From NCBI RefSeq assembly GCF_001808185.1, contig NZ_CP017668.1, forward strand, positions 1,488,001-1,552,000: a DNA stretch of 64,000 nucleotides, given 5' to 3'. The notes beneath the pieces are model-generated. The model ran no database searches, was not told where the DNA came from, and was given only the letters and a program-made list of their open reading frames with translations. A program made the translations under genes and the position numbers. This DNA is from Jeongeupia sp. USM3 (lineage in GTDB: Bacteria; Pseudomonadota; Gammaproteobacteria; Burkholderiales; Chitinibacteraceae). Of the stretch, positions 33,104 through 41,155 are shown piece by piece (position 1 is the stretch's first letter; the number at the start of each line of letters is the position of its first letter).

Positions 33104-33745
33104 TCAGAACGCCCCGTCGCGGACATAGGGTTCGCTCCACAGGATCGCCTGCAGCAGCACCGACTTGACCCATGCAGCATGCATGTTCTCGACGTCGGCC
33201 ACCGAAGCACCCTTGCTGGCGAGGAAGGGCTTGAGCGTCGTGGTGATCGGGATCGTCAGCGCCGGGATATAGCGGAAATTGACCTGCGCGGTGCTGTCCA
33301 CCCCGTCGGTCCGGTTTTTCTTGATCCTGCTGTGCCTGAGGCCGATTTCGTACTGGTAGTCGAGCCAGGCCTGGTCGTACTGCGCGCCGGCGGTGTCGAG
33401 AATCCAGCGGGCAAAGCGCTGGCGAACCGCGGCCAGGTAGCCGGCATCGGGTTCGCCGGTCCGCGCATTGCCGAAGAACACCAGCAGCTCGGGCGTCGAT
33501 GCGACGAAGCCGTACCAGACGTCGAGAATCGCATCGGTCTGGTCGGCCAGGATGGGGGCGCTTTGCCGCAATGCCCGGATGTCGTCGTCGCCGAACAGCA
33601 GCACCTTCTGCAGTGCCGCCAGATCGTCGAGCGAGTACGGCGCCCGGGCCACGGACGGCTGGCCGTAGGTGTAGCCGGGAACCGCGGCCCCGGCCGGTGT
33701 CACGCCCAGCGTCAGCGCGGGCAGGATCGGTTTCATCAACCGCAT
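33104..33745 (-). CDS. Protoglobin-family heme protein with putative export signal
   Basis: A 213-residue globin closely resembling the archaeal protoglobin of Methanosarcina: PGYTYGQPSVARAPYSLDDL, ILDVWYGFVAS, YLAAVRQRFARWILDT, YDQAWLDYQYEIGLRH and IKKNRTD. The proximal heme His is the one in IGLRH. Upstream of PGYTYG there is an extra hydrophobic leader (MRLMKPILPALTLGVTPAGA) ending AGAAVPG, which looks like a signal peptide; AAGGAG before ATG 33745 supports that start. Heme binding is family-based; periplasmic location is inference. It is divergent from an AraC regulator. Confidence 0.9.
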   Translation of the reverse strand: MRLMKPILPALTLGVTPAGAAVPGYTYGQPSVARAPYSLDDLAALQKVLLFGDDDIRALRQSAPILADQTDAILDVWYGFVASTPELLVFFGNARTGEPDAGYLAAVRQRFARWILDTAGAQYDQAWLDYQYEIGLRHSRIKKNRTDGVDSTAQVNFRYIPALTIPITTTLKPFLASKGASVADVENMHAAWVKSVLLQAILWSEPYVRDGAF

Positions 33746-33868
33746 GGTTGCACTCCTTCAGGAAGTCGGGGGGAGACGCCGCCGCGCACCGCGGCTGTAT
33801 TCACTGTGCCCGATCCGCCGATACGGTGAATGTTTTACAGTCGACAAAACATGTCCTATCGTCCAGAC

Positions 33869-34741
33869 ATGCCGAATGACCTTTCCGCCATCGATCGCCT
33901 GTCGCCCCTGCTCGACCGCTTCCGCGTGCATGCGCAGCTGTTCCACACCGGGGCGCTCTGCGGCGTCAGCCTGTTCGAGCGGCAGCCGGGCCGGGCTTTC
34001 CTGCACGTGCTGCGGCGCGGCGAAATGGAGGTCATCCATCACGGTGACGACGGTCTGCCGCCGCGCCTTGTCGTGAACGAGCCGACGCTGCTGTTCTATC
34101 CGCGTGCGGTCACCCATGCCTTCCACAACCCGCCGGCCGAGGGCTCGGACTTCTCCTGCGCGACGCTGCGCTTCGACGGCGACGAGCACAATCCGCTGGT
34201 CCGGGCGCTGCCGCCGCTGGTCGTGCTGCCGCTGCGGCAGGTTGCCGGGCTCGAGCAGGCGCTGGCGCTGCTGTTCGCCGAGACCGATACCCGGCGCTGC
34301 GGCTCGCGCCTGCTGGCCGACCGGCTGTTCGAGGTCGTGCTGATCCAGTTGCTGCGCTGGCTGATCGATCATCCCGATGCTGCCGGCCTCGCCCCCGGGC
34401 TGTTCACCGGGATGGCCGATCCGCGGCTGGCAAGGGCGCTGGTCGCCCTCCACGAATGCCCCGGCGACGACTGGACGCTGGCGCATATGGCCGCGAAGGC
34501 CGGAATGTCCCGCGCCGCGTTTGCCGCCGGCTTCAAGCACGCCACCGGCCTGACGCCGGCCTGCTACCTGAGCGACTGGCGCCTGAGCCTCGCCGTCGGC
34601 GAGCTGCGCGCCGGCCGGCCGATCAAGGTGATCGCCGACGCACTCGGCTACAGCGGCGCATCGGCGTTCTCGAAGGCGTTCAAGCAGAAGTTCGGCGCCT
34701 CCCCGCGCGACTGGCTGCGGGACGCCACGTCACGAGCCTGA
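33869..34741 (+). CDS. AraC-family transcriptional regulator with cupin sensor domain
   Basis: About 290 residues. The N-terminal half is the cupin_6-type AraC sensor (FHTGALCGVSLFE, GRAFLHVLRRGEMEV), and the C-terminal half has two helix-turn-helix motifs (TLAHMAAKAGMSRAAFAAGF and IKVIADALGYSGASAFSKAF). In-frame ATGs at 33830, 33851 and 33869 are all possible; none has a strong SD, and 33869 starts closest to the conserved domain. It is divergent from the protoglobin gene, which is its likely target, as cupin-type AraC regulators often control adjacent oxidoreductase genes. Confidence 0.9.
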   Translation: MPNDLSAIDRLSPLLDRFRVHAQLFHTGALCGVSLFERQPGRAFLHVLRRGEMEVIHHGDDGLPPRLVVNEPTLLFYPRAVTHAFHNPPAEGSDFSCATLRFDGDEHNPLVRALPPLVVLPLRQVAGLEQALALLFAETDTRRCGSRLLADRLFEVVLIQLLRWLIDHPDAAGLAPGLFTGMADPRLARALVALHECPGDDWTLAHMAAKAGMSRAAFAAGFKHATGLTPACYLSDWRLSLAVGELRAGRPIKVIADALGYSGASAFSKAFKQKFGASPRDWLRDATSRA

Positions 34742-34891
34742 GGCGCCTGCCCGACGATCTTGTCAACCGAGCTCGGTGCAGAGGCTGCCGGAAACCGCGA
34801 CGGCCCGGCATCTGGCTACCCTGGCGCTTGCCGATGCCGGGGCACTGGCCGGCGACATCGCCGCGGCGCTCAGGCCGCAGACGCGGACGAT

Positions 34892-35383
34892 CTACTGAGC
34901 GCCCGCCCGGCCGGGCCACGCCGGCGCGGGCCGCGGATACAGGGCGTCCATCAGGTCCATCGGCCCCTCGCGCTCGGCGATCCACACGTCGTGATGTGGC
35001 GCGACCTGGAACATGGCGATCCGCTTCCGGTCGACCGGCATCCATGCGTAGTTGACCAGCCGGTATACGCTCTGCGACTGGTTGTAGTTGTCGAGCAGCT
35101 GCACGTCGCCACGGCCCTCGCGCAGTTGCCGCCGTTCGCGGATCACGAACAGCAGCTGGTCGGCCAGCGAAATCTGGAAAGCCGACACCGACCATTTCGA
35201 GCCGGTGCGCTCGTCCGATTCGAGGAAGTTCACCATGCCCCAGCGGCAGACGCCGTAATAGCGCAGATCGCGGTGGTTGAGCGTGAGTTCGTAATTGCAG
35301 CCCAGGCTGTTGACGACGACGAAGCCGGAAGCCATGACCAGCGCGGCGGGCAGAATCAGCAGTAACAGATGGCGCTTTTTCAT
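34892..35383 (-). CDS. ToxS-like single-pass membrane protein, partner of the ToxR-like regulator
   Basis: A 163-residue protein: basic start MKKRHLLLLILPAALVMASG, one membrane segment, then a periplasmic domain with two cysteines near the membrane (LGCNYELTLNHRDLRYYGVC) and a repeated Trp/Tyr pattern (GSKWSVSAFQISLADQLLFV). Its ATG overlaps the stop of the ToxR-like gene by four bases. Size, topology and coupling are those of ToxS, which stabilises ToxR through periplasmic contacts. Sequence identity to ToxS is not obvious, so this is a role by analogy. Confidence 0.6.
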   Translation of the reverse strand: MKKRHLLLLILPAALVMASGFVVVNSLGCNYELTLNHRDLRYYGVCRWGMVNFLESDERTGSKWSVSAFQISLADQLLFVIRERRQLREGRGDVQLLDNYNQSQSVYRLVNYAWMPVDRKRIAMFQVAPHHDVWIAEREGPMDLMDALYPRPAPAWPGRAGAQ

Positions 35384-36150
35384 TGTTCCGTCTTTTCCGC
35401 GTCGACAACCTGTACATAGGCGCCGGACACCAGCACCAGCTTGCCCTGCCGTTGCGCCGGCAGCGCAACGTCGGGATTGGCCCGGTCGGCCACCTCGCAC
35501 ACCGTGCCCTGCCGATCGCTCCGGCAGCGGATATCGATCCATTCGTGATAACTGACCAGCGCCAGCGCAATACCGCCGGTAACGATCACGATATTGAGAA
35601 GCCACAGCCGCTGCAGCCACCGTGAGGGCGCAGGTTTCGATTGCCGCGCCACCGGCAACAATGCCGCTGGCGGCGGCAAATCGGCGGGTGCGGCCGATTC
35701 GGCCGGCTCGATTGACTTGGTCGATTCGGCCAATTCATCCGTTCCCGCACCGGCTTGCGGCGCAGTATCGATTCCGGCCGGAGCATCGGCCGCGGCCGGC
35801 AATTGCCGTTCGATGCTCACTGCCACCAGGGCATTCAGCAAATAGCCCTGGCGCGGCAGATTGCGGATTTCGACTTCATACGGCGCCATGTGCAAATGCC
35901 GGCGCAAATTGCCGATGGCCACCGGCAGCGAATTGGTGCTGACCTGACGCCCCTGCCAGCCGATCGCCAGCAGATCGTCCTTGCTGCAGACCTCGTCCGG
36001 GTGCGTCAGCAGGTGCGCCAGGATCGCCGCCTCGGCACCGGCCAGCCGGACGCGCGACGCCGGTCCGTCGCCCGACTGGCGGCTCAGGTAGCGAAGCTCG
36101 GGCTGGAACACGAACGTTCCGAAGATAAAACGGGTCGTGGGCACGCTCAT
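35380..36150 (-). CDS. ToxR/CadC-like transmembrane transcriptional regulator
   Basis: A 256-residue protein with an N-terminal OmpR-type winged helix (about 1-105; RLAGAEAAILAHLLTHPDEV and NSLPVAIGNLRRHLHM, ending IRNLPRQGYLL), an acidic Pro/Ala linker, one membrane segment (LLNIVIVTGGIALALVSYH, about 185-205) and a short periplasmic tail with two cysteines (IRCRSDRQGTVCEV), as in ToxR. Start MSVPTTRF at 36150 follows AAGGA closely; an in-frame GTG lies at 36171. It is divergent from a winged-helix gene and a secreted-protein operon that it may control. Confidence 0.82.
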   Translation of the reverse strand: MSVPTTRFIFGTFVFQPELRYLSRQSGDGPASRVRLAGAEAAILAHLLTHPDEVCSKDDLLAIGWQGRQVSTNSLPVAIGNLRRHLHMAPYEVEIRNLPRQGYLLNALVAVSIERQLPAAADAPAGIDTAPQAGAGTDELAESTKSIEPAESAAPADLPPPAALLPVARQSKPAPSRWLQRLWLLNIVIVTGGIALALVSYHEWIDIRCRSDRQGTVCEVADRANPDVALPAQRQGKLVLVSGAYVQVVDAEKTEQ

Positions 36151-36395
36151 TTCCTTGGTGTGCAAATTCACGGGGGAGGATTCGGCATGGCGGAATCGCC
36201 GCTGCGGTGGGTGTCAACATCATAACCCAAGCCATTTCAGCGTCAAACCGCTGATAAGCCATTCTTTTTTATTAGTTTTAATAATTTTTAATATGTTTAC
36301 CCGGCTGGCATCCATCGCCAGAGTCGGGTCATCGGCACCGACAGACGACTTCCGCAAACACCGCCGATCATGATGCGGACGGCAGGGCACACGGC
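36151..36395. promoter_or_regulatory. Divergent AT-rich promoter region of the ToxR-like gene and the secreted-protein operon
   Basis: A 245-bp gap without a gene. Bases 36250-36300 are very AT-rich (runs of T and TAATAATTTTTAAT) in an otherwise GC-rich region, typical of ToxR- or H-NS-controlled promoters. No clear palindrome was recognised. Confidence 0.4.
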
Positions 36396-36860
36396 ATGTT
36401 GATCCTCCACTGGGCACGGCAGTTTTACATCGACCTCGACACGGGGCTGACGCACAGCGTCGCCAGCGGGCGGCCGCAGCCTTGCGGCATCCGGATGGGG
36501 CGGCGCGAATGCACCCTGCTGCGCCACCTTGCGCAGCATGACGGCCGGCCGTTCTCCCGCGAATACCTGCAGGCGCTGGTCTTTGCCGGCCACGGGAATG
36601 GTGCGGCCTTGCTGAGTGCGGCGATAGCGCAAATCCGCCGGCGACTGGCCAATGCCGACCCCGAATGCCGCTGTCTGAAAACGCTAGACGGTTTTGGCTA
36701 CCGATTTGAATCCGCACTTTCGGGCCTGGACATCATCGGCATTCCGGAAAGCGCGACGTTCTGCAATCCGGATGAATCCGCTTCATTCAAAGGAACACAC
36801 CATGAAACGCACGCTGCTGACCGGCGGCTTGATTGCCAGCCTGCTATTGGCCGGCTGTGA
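36396..36860 (+). CDS. Stand-alone winged-helix (OmpR/ToxR-type) regulator without membrane segment
   Basis: A 154-residue protein whose residues 25-110 form an OmpR-type DNA-binding domain: IRMGRRECTLLRHLAQHDG, FSREYLQALVF, SAAIAQIRRRLANA and the wing LKTLDGFGYRFES. There is no receiver domain and no membrane helix. The tail overlaps the following lipoprotein gene by 59 bp in another frame, so the C-terminus beyond residue 112 may carry little function. It is the first gene of the plus-strand operon and is probably its local regulator, together with the divergent ToxR-like protein. Confidence 0.7.
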   Translation: MLILHWARQFYIDLDTGLTHSVASGRPQPCGIRMGRRECTLLRHLAQHDGRPFSREYLQALVFAGHGNGAALLSAAIAQIRRRLANADPECRCLKTLDGFGYRFESALSGLDIIGIPESATFCNPDESASFKGTHHETHAADRRLDCQPAIGRL

Positions 36861-37188
36861 AAGCACCGATACCCGGAATCTGGCCCTGGGGGCCGCGGCG
36901 CTGACCGCAGCGGGCGCCGTCGGCTATTACGCCGGCAAGCACCGCGATCATCAGGACGGCCAGGCCACCCAGCCGGTCAATGTCCAGGATCTCGCCGGCG
37001 ACGACGGCCATGCCGCCGAATCGGCATTGCGCAACCGCGGCTTTGCAATGGTCGACCGCAGGGACCGGCACAACGGCAATGCCGTCGAAATCTGGCGCAA
37101 CAGCCGCACACACCAGTGCGTGCGGCTCAGGACGGACGACGGGCACGTGCGCGATATCCGCGATACCCGAGACGACCACTGCGGCTGA
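36802..37188 (+). CDS. Small lipoprotein with one WWN-type Cys domain
   Basis: A 128-residue protein. Start MKRTLLTGGLIASLLLAGC at 36802 follows AAAGGAAC; the lipobox LAGC places the acylated Cys at 19. A short Gly/Ala helix (LALGAAALTAAGAVGYYAG) is followed by one copy of the domain shared across this cluster (about 62-128): DLAGDDGHAAESALRNRGF, then EIWRNSRTHQCVRL, ending DHCG. This copy has IWRN instead of WWN but keeps the two cysteines. Function unknown. Confidence 0.75.
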   Translation: MKRTLLTGGLIASLLLAGCESTDTRNLALGAAALTAAGAVGYYAGKHRDHQDGQATQPVNVQDLAGDDGHAAESALRNRGFAMVDRRDRHNGNAVEIWRNSRTHQCVRLRTDDGHVRDIRDTRDDHCG

Positions 37189-37250
37189 TTTCCGGATACC
37201 GGCACAGCGGCCGGGCCACGAACGGACACCGACTTGAAAGGAGTACAGCC

Positions 37251-38042
37251 ATGACGATTACCTTGCCCCAACGCACGCTCGCCGCCCTGCTGGTCTCGGC
37301 GCTGGCGCTGAACCCCGCACTGGCCGGCGCAAGCCCGGCGATCGACACCGGCGCGCTGATCGGCACGTCGTCCGACACCGCCGAGCAGATCCTGCAGAAC
37401 AACGGCTACAAGCAGGTCCACACCGAGAACGGCAGCGACCGCAACTGGGTGAGCTGGTGGAATGACGACAGCAAGGACTGTCTGGTCACGTCGGTGAAGA
37501 ACGCCCGCTACATCGCGGTCCAGCCGACCGTCGCACACGAGTGCCAGCAGTACGCGGGCAGCACGTCCGGCCACGGCACCGCACTGGCGCTGGCCGCCGG
37601 CGCGGCGGCGCTGATCGGCGGCATCGCGCTGTACAACCACAACAAGCACCGCCACGACAACGATCAGTCCGGCCAGAACGACTACCAGCAAGGGTATCAG
37701 GACGGGCTGGACAACCGGTCCAGCAGCAACGGCGGCGACGCCTACACCTCGGGCTACAACGCCGGGATCGACGAATACAACAACCGGCACGCCAACCGTC
37801 GCCATCGCCACGGCAGGGATCGGGATGCCTATGTCGACGTCTCCGACCTTGTCGGCGTGCGCGCCTCGTATGCCGAGACGGATCTGGTCAATCGCGGCTT
37901 CCGCAACATCGACGGCAGCAAGGGCTGGCACAACGCCTACACGAGCTGGTGGAACGAACGGGCCAACGAATGCGTGCAGGTCGTCACCCGCGACGGCCGC
38001 TACGACCGGGTCAGCGTCGTCGATGCCGGCAACTGTGCCTGA
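37251..38042 (+). CDS. Secreted protein with two WWN-type Cys domains
   Basis: A 263-residue protein. ATG 37251 is preceded by AAAGGAG. The signal peptide ends near LAGASP. Domain copy 1 (about 26-100) has EQILQNNGYKQV, WVSWWNDDSKDCLV and HEC. A Gly/Ala-rich hydrophobic segment (ALALAAGAAALIGGIALY) follows, then a hydrophilic Gln/Asn/Gly-rich stretch with YQQGYQDGLD and YTSGYNAGID. Domain copy 2 (about 195-263) has VSDLVGVRASYAETDLVNRG, YTSWWNERANECVQV, GRYDRVSVVDAGNC. The function of the domain is unknown to me. Confidence 0.75.
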   Translation: MTITLPQRTLAALLVSALALNPALAGASPAIDTGALIGTSSDTAEQILQNNGYKQVHTENGSDRNWVSWWNDDSKDCLVTSVKNARYIAVQPTVAHECQQYAGSTSGHGTALALAAGAAALIGGIALYNHNKHRHDNDQSGQNDYQQGYQDGLDNRSSSNGGDAYTSGYNAGIDEYNNRHANRRHRHGRDRDAYVDVSDLVGVRASYAETDLVNRGFRNIDGSKGWHNAYTSWWNERANECVQVVTRDGRYDRVSVVDAGNCA

Positions 38043-38088
38043 GGCGGCGCTTCAACCATCACCCGGCCGATCGGCCCAAGGAGAAACC

Positions 38089-38385
38089 ATGGAACTGGAA
38101 ATGACCTGGCACAGGGTCATCCGTGTCTGGTGGGCGTACTTCTGGCGCGCCCTCGTGCTCACGATGACCGCGTCCGCGCTGTTCGGCATCGTCGCCGGCA
38201 TCGTGATCGCCACCGTGCTCAGCAAGGCCGGTGCGTCGACCGAGATTCCGCAGCTCGTCCTGGCCTCGATCGCCAGCGTGGTCGGGCTGGCGCTCTCGCT
38301 CCTGACGATGAAGTTCGTGCTCGGCTGCAACTTCGGCGAATTCCGGATCGCACTGGTCAGCAATTCGCCCCGCCCGCCCCGCTAA
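38089..38385 (+). CDS. Small membrane protein with two transmembrane segments
   Basis: A 98-residue protein starting MELEMTWHRVIRVWWAYFWR after AAGGAG. Hydrophobic helices are at about 20-45 (ALVLTMTASALFGIVAGIVI) and 55-75 (LVLASIASVVGLALSLLTMK). The C-terminus is short and basic. No family recognised. It lies within the secreted-protein operon, 46 bp after the previous gene. Confidence 0.7.
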   Translation: MELEMTWHRVIRVWWAYFWRALVLTMTASALFGIVAGIVIATVLSKAGASTEIPQLVLASIASVVGLALSLLTMKFVLGCNFGEFRIALVSNSPRPPR

Positions 38386-38432
38386 CCGCCCCGACCGGCA
38401 CGGGCACAAGCCCGTTGCCAAGGAGACTCACC

Positions 38433-39065
38433 ATGCTTCGCACCACCCTGATTGCGCTGGCGCTGGCCATGCCGCTGGCCACTGCCGCACACGCCGCCGA
38501 CGCGACCCAGACCGTGCATTTCGCCCGCGGCAGCTCGTCGGCCCGGTTCCAGCACCGGATCGCCGGCAAGGACATCCGCGACTACGTGCTCGGCGCCCGC
38601 GCCGGCCAGACCCTGGCCGTCGACCTCAGGCCGGCCAACGTCTATTTCAACATCCTGCCCGCCGACAGCGATGCCGCCCTGTACAACGGTTCGATCAACG
38701 GCAGCCACGCCAGCGTGACACTGCCGCACGACGGCAACTACACGGTGCGCGTCTACCAGATGGGCGGCGCGGCCTCGTCGGGCAAGACCAGCGCCTACAC
38801 GCTGGCGATCGGCATCACCGGCCCGCAACCTGCGGCAGGCAAAGCGGGCGCCGGCAACACGGTAGACCTGTCGGATCTGGTCGGGGCCCGTGCGGCAGGC
38901 GGCGAAGCCGAGCTGCAGCGGCGCGGCTTCCAGCCGGCCGGCGGCAGCAAGCACGGCGGCAAGAGCCATACCCTCTGGCACAACAACGGCCAGTGCGTCG
39001 AAGTCACCACCGCCAACGGCCGCTACAGCAAGCTGACCACGGTCGATCCGGCCGAGTGCAACTGA
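38433..39065 (+). CDS. Secreted protein: beta-sandwich-like domain plus one WWN-type Cys domain
   Basis: A 210-residue protein. ATG 38433 follows AAGGAGA; signal peptide cleavage near AHAADA. Residues 25-130 are an all-beta-looking domain (TVHFARGSSSARFQHRIAGK, VDLRPANVYFNILPA, HDGNYTVRVYQMG), similar to the first part of the next protein. Residues 145-210 are one cluster domain: VDLSDLVGARAAGGEAELQR, TLWHNNGQCVEVTTANGRYS, PAEC. The Trp-Trp of the other copies is Leu-Trp-His here. Function unknown. Confidence 0.75.
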   Translation: MLRTTLIALALAMPLATAAHAADATQTVHFARGSSSARFQHRIAGKDIRDYVLGARAGQTLAVDLRPANVYFNILPADSDAALYNGSINGSHASVTLPHDGNYTVRVYQMGGAASSGKTSAYTLAIGITGPQPAAGKAGAGNTVDLSDLVGARAAGGEAELQRRGFQPAGGSKHGGKSHTLWHNNGQCVEVTTANGRYSKLTTVDPAECN

Positions 39066-39083
39066 TCACGCGGAACCGATGCC

Positions 39084-39827
39084 ATGAACAGATCCTGCCT
39101 GCCCGCAATGACGCTGATGCTGTCGGCGCTGGCCGCCTCGTCGGCGATGGCCCGCTCCGGCCCGCAACTGCAACGCGTGGTCTTCGCCCAGGGGACGCAG
39201 TCCGAGTATTACGACCATACACTGGCCGGCGGCGACACCCGCGACTACGTGGTCAACGCCAGGCAGGCCCACACGCTGGCCATCAGCCTGCACGCAAGCA
39301 GCGGCGTGTACTTCACCGTCCACGCCCAGGGGCGGGCCAGACCCGTGTTCGACAGCATGACGGACGGGCCGCGCCTTGAACTGCGCGTGCCCCAGGACGG
39401 GCGCTACACGATCCACACCCATCTGGCCGGCGCCTTGCGCCAGTCCGGCCGGCCGGTGCCCTACCAGCTGCATATCGCGCTGACCGACGCCGATGCCGGC
39501 AGCACCCGGCGCGTGCCCGCCGATACCGGGCCGGCCCGCTACGACGCCAGTGGCAGCGTGGGCTGCACGCTCGGCCACAGCGGGTTCGAGCGGCAGTGCG
39601 GCTTTCGCGTGGTCCGCAACCTCAGGCAGCGCAAGGCCGACATCTGGATCGCCAACCCAGCGTACAGCGGCGTGATCCGCTACCGGGTGCTGCAACTGAC
39701 CGGCAACACGCTCCGCGACAGGGACGGTGATCCGGTCAGCGCACGGCGGCAGGACGACAACTGGCTGGTCGACGTCGCCGGGCGCGAGCATTACCTGATT
39801 CCCGACGCCGCCCTGCTGGGCGGCTAG
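39084..39827 (+). CDS. Secreted protein: beta-sandwich-like domain plus IPD-GG domain
   Basis: A 247-residue protein with signal peptide (SALAASSAMARSG). Residues 28-135 repeat the beta-rich domain of the preceding protein (VVFAQGTQSEYYDHTLAGGD, HASSGVYFTVHAQG, PQDGRYTIHTHLAG). The C-terminal 95 residues differ: two cysteines (VGCTLGHSGFERQCGF), then ADIWIANPAYSGVIRYRVLQ and a terminal HYLIPDAALLGG. That last part is matched by the small gene that follows. Function unknown. Confidence 0.72.
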   Translation: MNRSCLPAMTLMLSALAASSAMARSGPQLQRVVFAQGTQSEYYDHTLAGGDTRDYVVNARQAHTLAISLHASSGVYFTVHAQGRARPVFDSMTDGPRLELRVPQDGRYTIHTHLAGALRQSGRPVPYQLHIALTDADAGSTRRVPADTGPARYDASGSVGCTLGHSGFERQCGFRVVRNLRQRKADIWIANPAYSGVIRYRVLQLTGNTLRDRDGDPVSARRQDDNWLVDVAGREHYLIPDAALLGG

Positions 39828-39840
39828 CCCGGAGAAGACC

Positions 39841-40059
39841 ATGAAACCGCCCAAGCTTCGCCGTCACACCACCCGAACCGAAATCTGGCTGCCCCGCGCC
39901 AGCCGGGCCGGCGCCTTCCGGGTGCTGTTCTTTGCCAACAACCGTTTCACCAGCGACGACCATGCCGACCTGCGCTGGCAACGGCAGGGCCGCGACTGGC
40001 GGGTCGAGATCGACGGCGTCGAGCAGCACCTGATCCCGCACACGCTGATCGGCGGCTGA
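39841..40059 (+). CDS. Small protein equal to the C-terminal domain of its neighbour
   Basis: A 72-residue protein without signal peptide: TTRTEIWLPRASRAGAFRVL, WQRQGRDWRVEIDGV and the ending QHLIPHTLIGG. These parallel ADIWIANPAYSGVIRYRVL, RRQDDNWLVDVAG and HYLIPDAALLGG of the preceding protein. It begins 13 bp after that gene, with GGAGAAGACC before the ATG. It is probably a cytoplasmic stand-alone copy of the domain. Function unknown. Confidence 0.65.
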   Translation: MKPPKLRRHTTRTEIWLPRASRAGAFRVLFFANNRFTSDDHADLRWQRQGRDWRVEIDGVEQHLIPHTLIGG

Positions 40060-40087
40060 GCCGGCCCCACCTGCAAAGGAAACCATC

Positions 40088-40675
40088 ATGAGCACCCGCA
40101 TCGTCCTCGGCCTTGCCACCGCCGCCGTACTGGGCGCCGCACTGGGCGCCGCACCGGCCCTGGCCGGCAACGCCTCGGTCGACCTGGCCGACATCAGTTA
40201 TCAGGGGGTCGATTTTGCCCAGCGCACGCTGCAGCAGCGCGGCTACCGGCTCGTTTCTTCGGACTCGCCCGACGGCATGCAGCGCTGGTGGAACGACGCC
40301 ACCGAAACCTGTGCCCGGATCGGACTTGAAAACAACCGCAAGATCGGCGGCGTGGGCAATGCCTCGCCACGCGAATGCCGGATGCACGAACTCGCGGCGC
40401 AGAACCGGGCCGATGCGCCGCACGGCCACCACGACGGTCGCCGGTACGTCGACGCCGCGACCGAACTGGCCGATCTCGATGGTCAGGGGCTCGAATTCGC
40501 CCAGCGCGAAATGCAGCAGCGCGGCTACCGGCTGGTGTACTCGAGCGCGCTCGAGGCCCGCCAGCTGTGGTGGAACGACGAAACCGGCAGCTGCGCCGAT
40601 GTCCAGCTGAAGGGCCATCGCCAGATCGGCCAGATCGGCAACGCCCGCCACGACGCCTGCGCCTCGCGCCACTAA
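40088..40675 (+). CDS. Secreted protein with two WWN-type Cys domains
   Basis: A 195-residue protein starting at 40088 after AAAGGAAACC, with a signal peptide ending APALAGNA. Copy 1 (about 30-100): VDLADISYQGVDFAQRTLQQ, RGYRL, QRWWNDATETCARI, PREC. Copy 2 (about 122-192): LDGQGLEFAQREMQQRGYRL, QLWWNDETGSCADV, HDAC. The two copies are clear tandem duplicates (FAQR-LQQRGYRL versus FAQREMQQRGYRL). Function unknown. Confidence 0.78.
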   Translation: MSTRIVLGLATAAVLGAALGAAPALAGNASVDLADISYQGVDFAQRTLQQRGYRLVSSDSPDGMQRWWNDATETCARIGLENNRKIGGVGNASPRECRMHELAAQNRADAPHGHHDGRRYVDAATELADLDGQGLEFAQREMQQRGYRLVYSSALEARQLWWNDETGSCADVQLKGHRQIGQIGNARHDACASRH

Positions 40676-40702
40676 GTGCACCGGCCGGACCGGGAGAAAA
40701 CC

Positions 40703-41113
40703 ATGCACCTGAACACCCAGGCCGACCGTCTGGCGGCCGCCACGGTCTACGCCGTGCTGGTCATCTGGATTGGCGAATGGCTTTTCGGCCTCGTGACGGG
40801 CCGTGGCTTCGGCAGCGCCGACGACGCGGGTCCGCGGCTCGTTCGCACGCTGCTGGTGTTCCTGCCCTTCGGGCTGTTCTGGCTGCTGGCGCACTGGCGG
40901 TCCTGGGCCGACGACGACCCCGCAGCCGGTCTGGCCTGGCGCACCGGTTTCGCCTGCTCGGCACTGCTCTGGGCTTGCTACTACTACGACGGCCTCTTCC
41001 ACGCCGGGGGCGGCGCCAACATCGGCCTTGGCCTGCTGCTGATGATTTCGCCGCTGCCGATCCTCATCGTCATGTGGCTGGCCCACGCGCTGGCTGCCCG
41101 CTGGCGGCGCTGA
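40703..41113 (+). CDS. Polytopic membrane protein of the secreted-protein operon
   Basis: A 136-residue protein starting MHLNTQADRLAAATVYAVLV after GGGAG. Three to four hydrophobic helices are visible (about 13-33, 52-70, 85-105 and 112-132). The loop YYYDGLFHAGGGANIGLGLL is distinctive. No family recognised; its position in the operon suggests a membrane partner of the secreted proteins. Confidence 0.7.
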   Translation: MHLNTQADRLAAATVYAVLVIWIGEWLFGLVTGRGFGSADDAGPRLVRTLLVFLPFGLFWLLAHWRSWADDDPAAGLAWRTGFACSALLWACYYYDGLFHAGGGANIGLGLLLMISPLPILIVMWLAHALAARWRR

Positions 41114-41155
41114 TTTCCGCTTCATTCAACCTGCATCACTCAAGGAGTATCCGCC

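Noticed and set aside
34742..34891. Short frame reading RLPETATARHLATLALADAG and onward to a stop near 34898
   Set aside because: About 40 codons from a GTG with no ribosome-binding site; it might be a remnant of a lost gene, but nothing supports it as a functional one.
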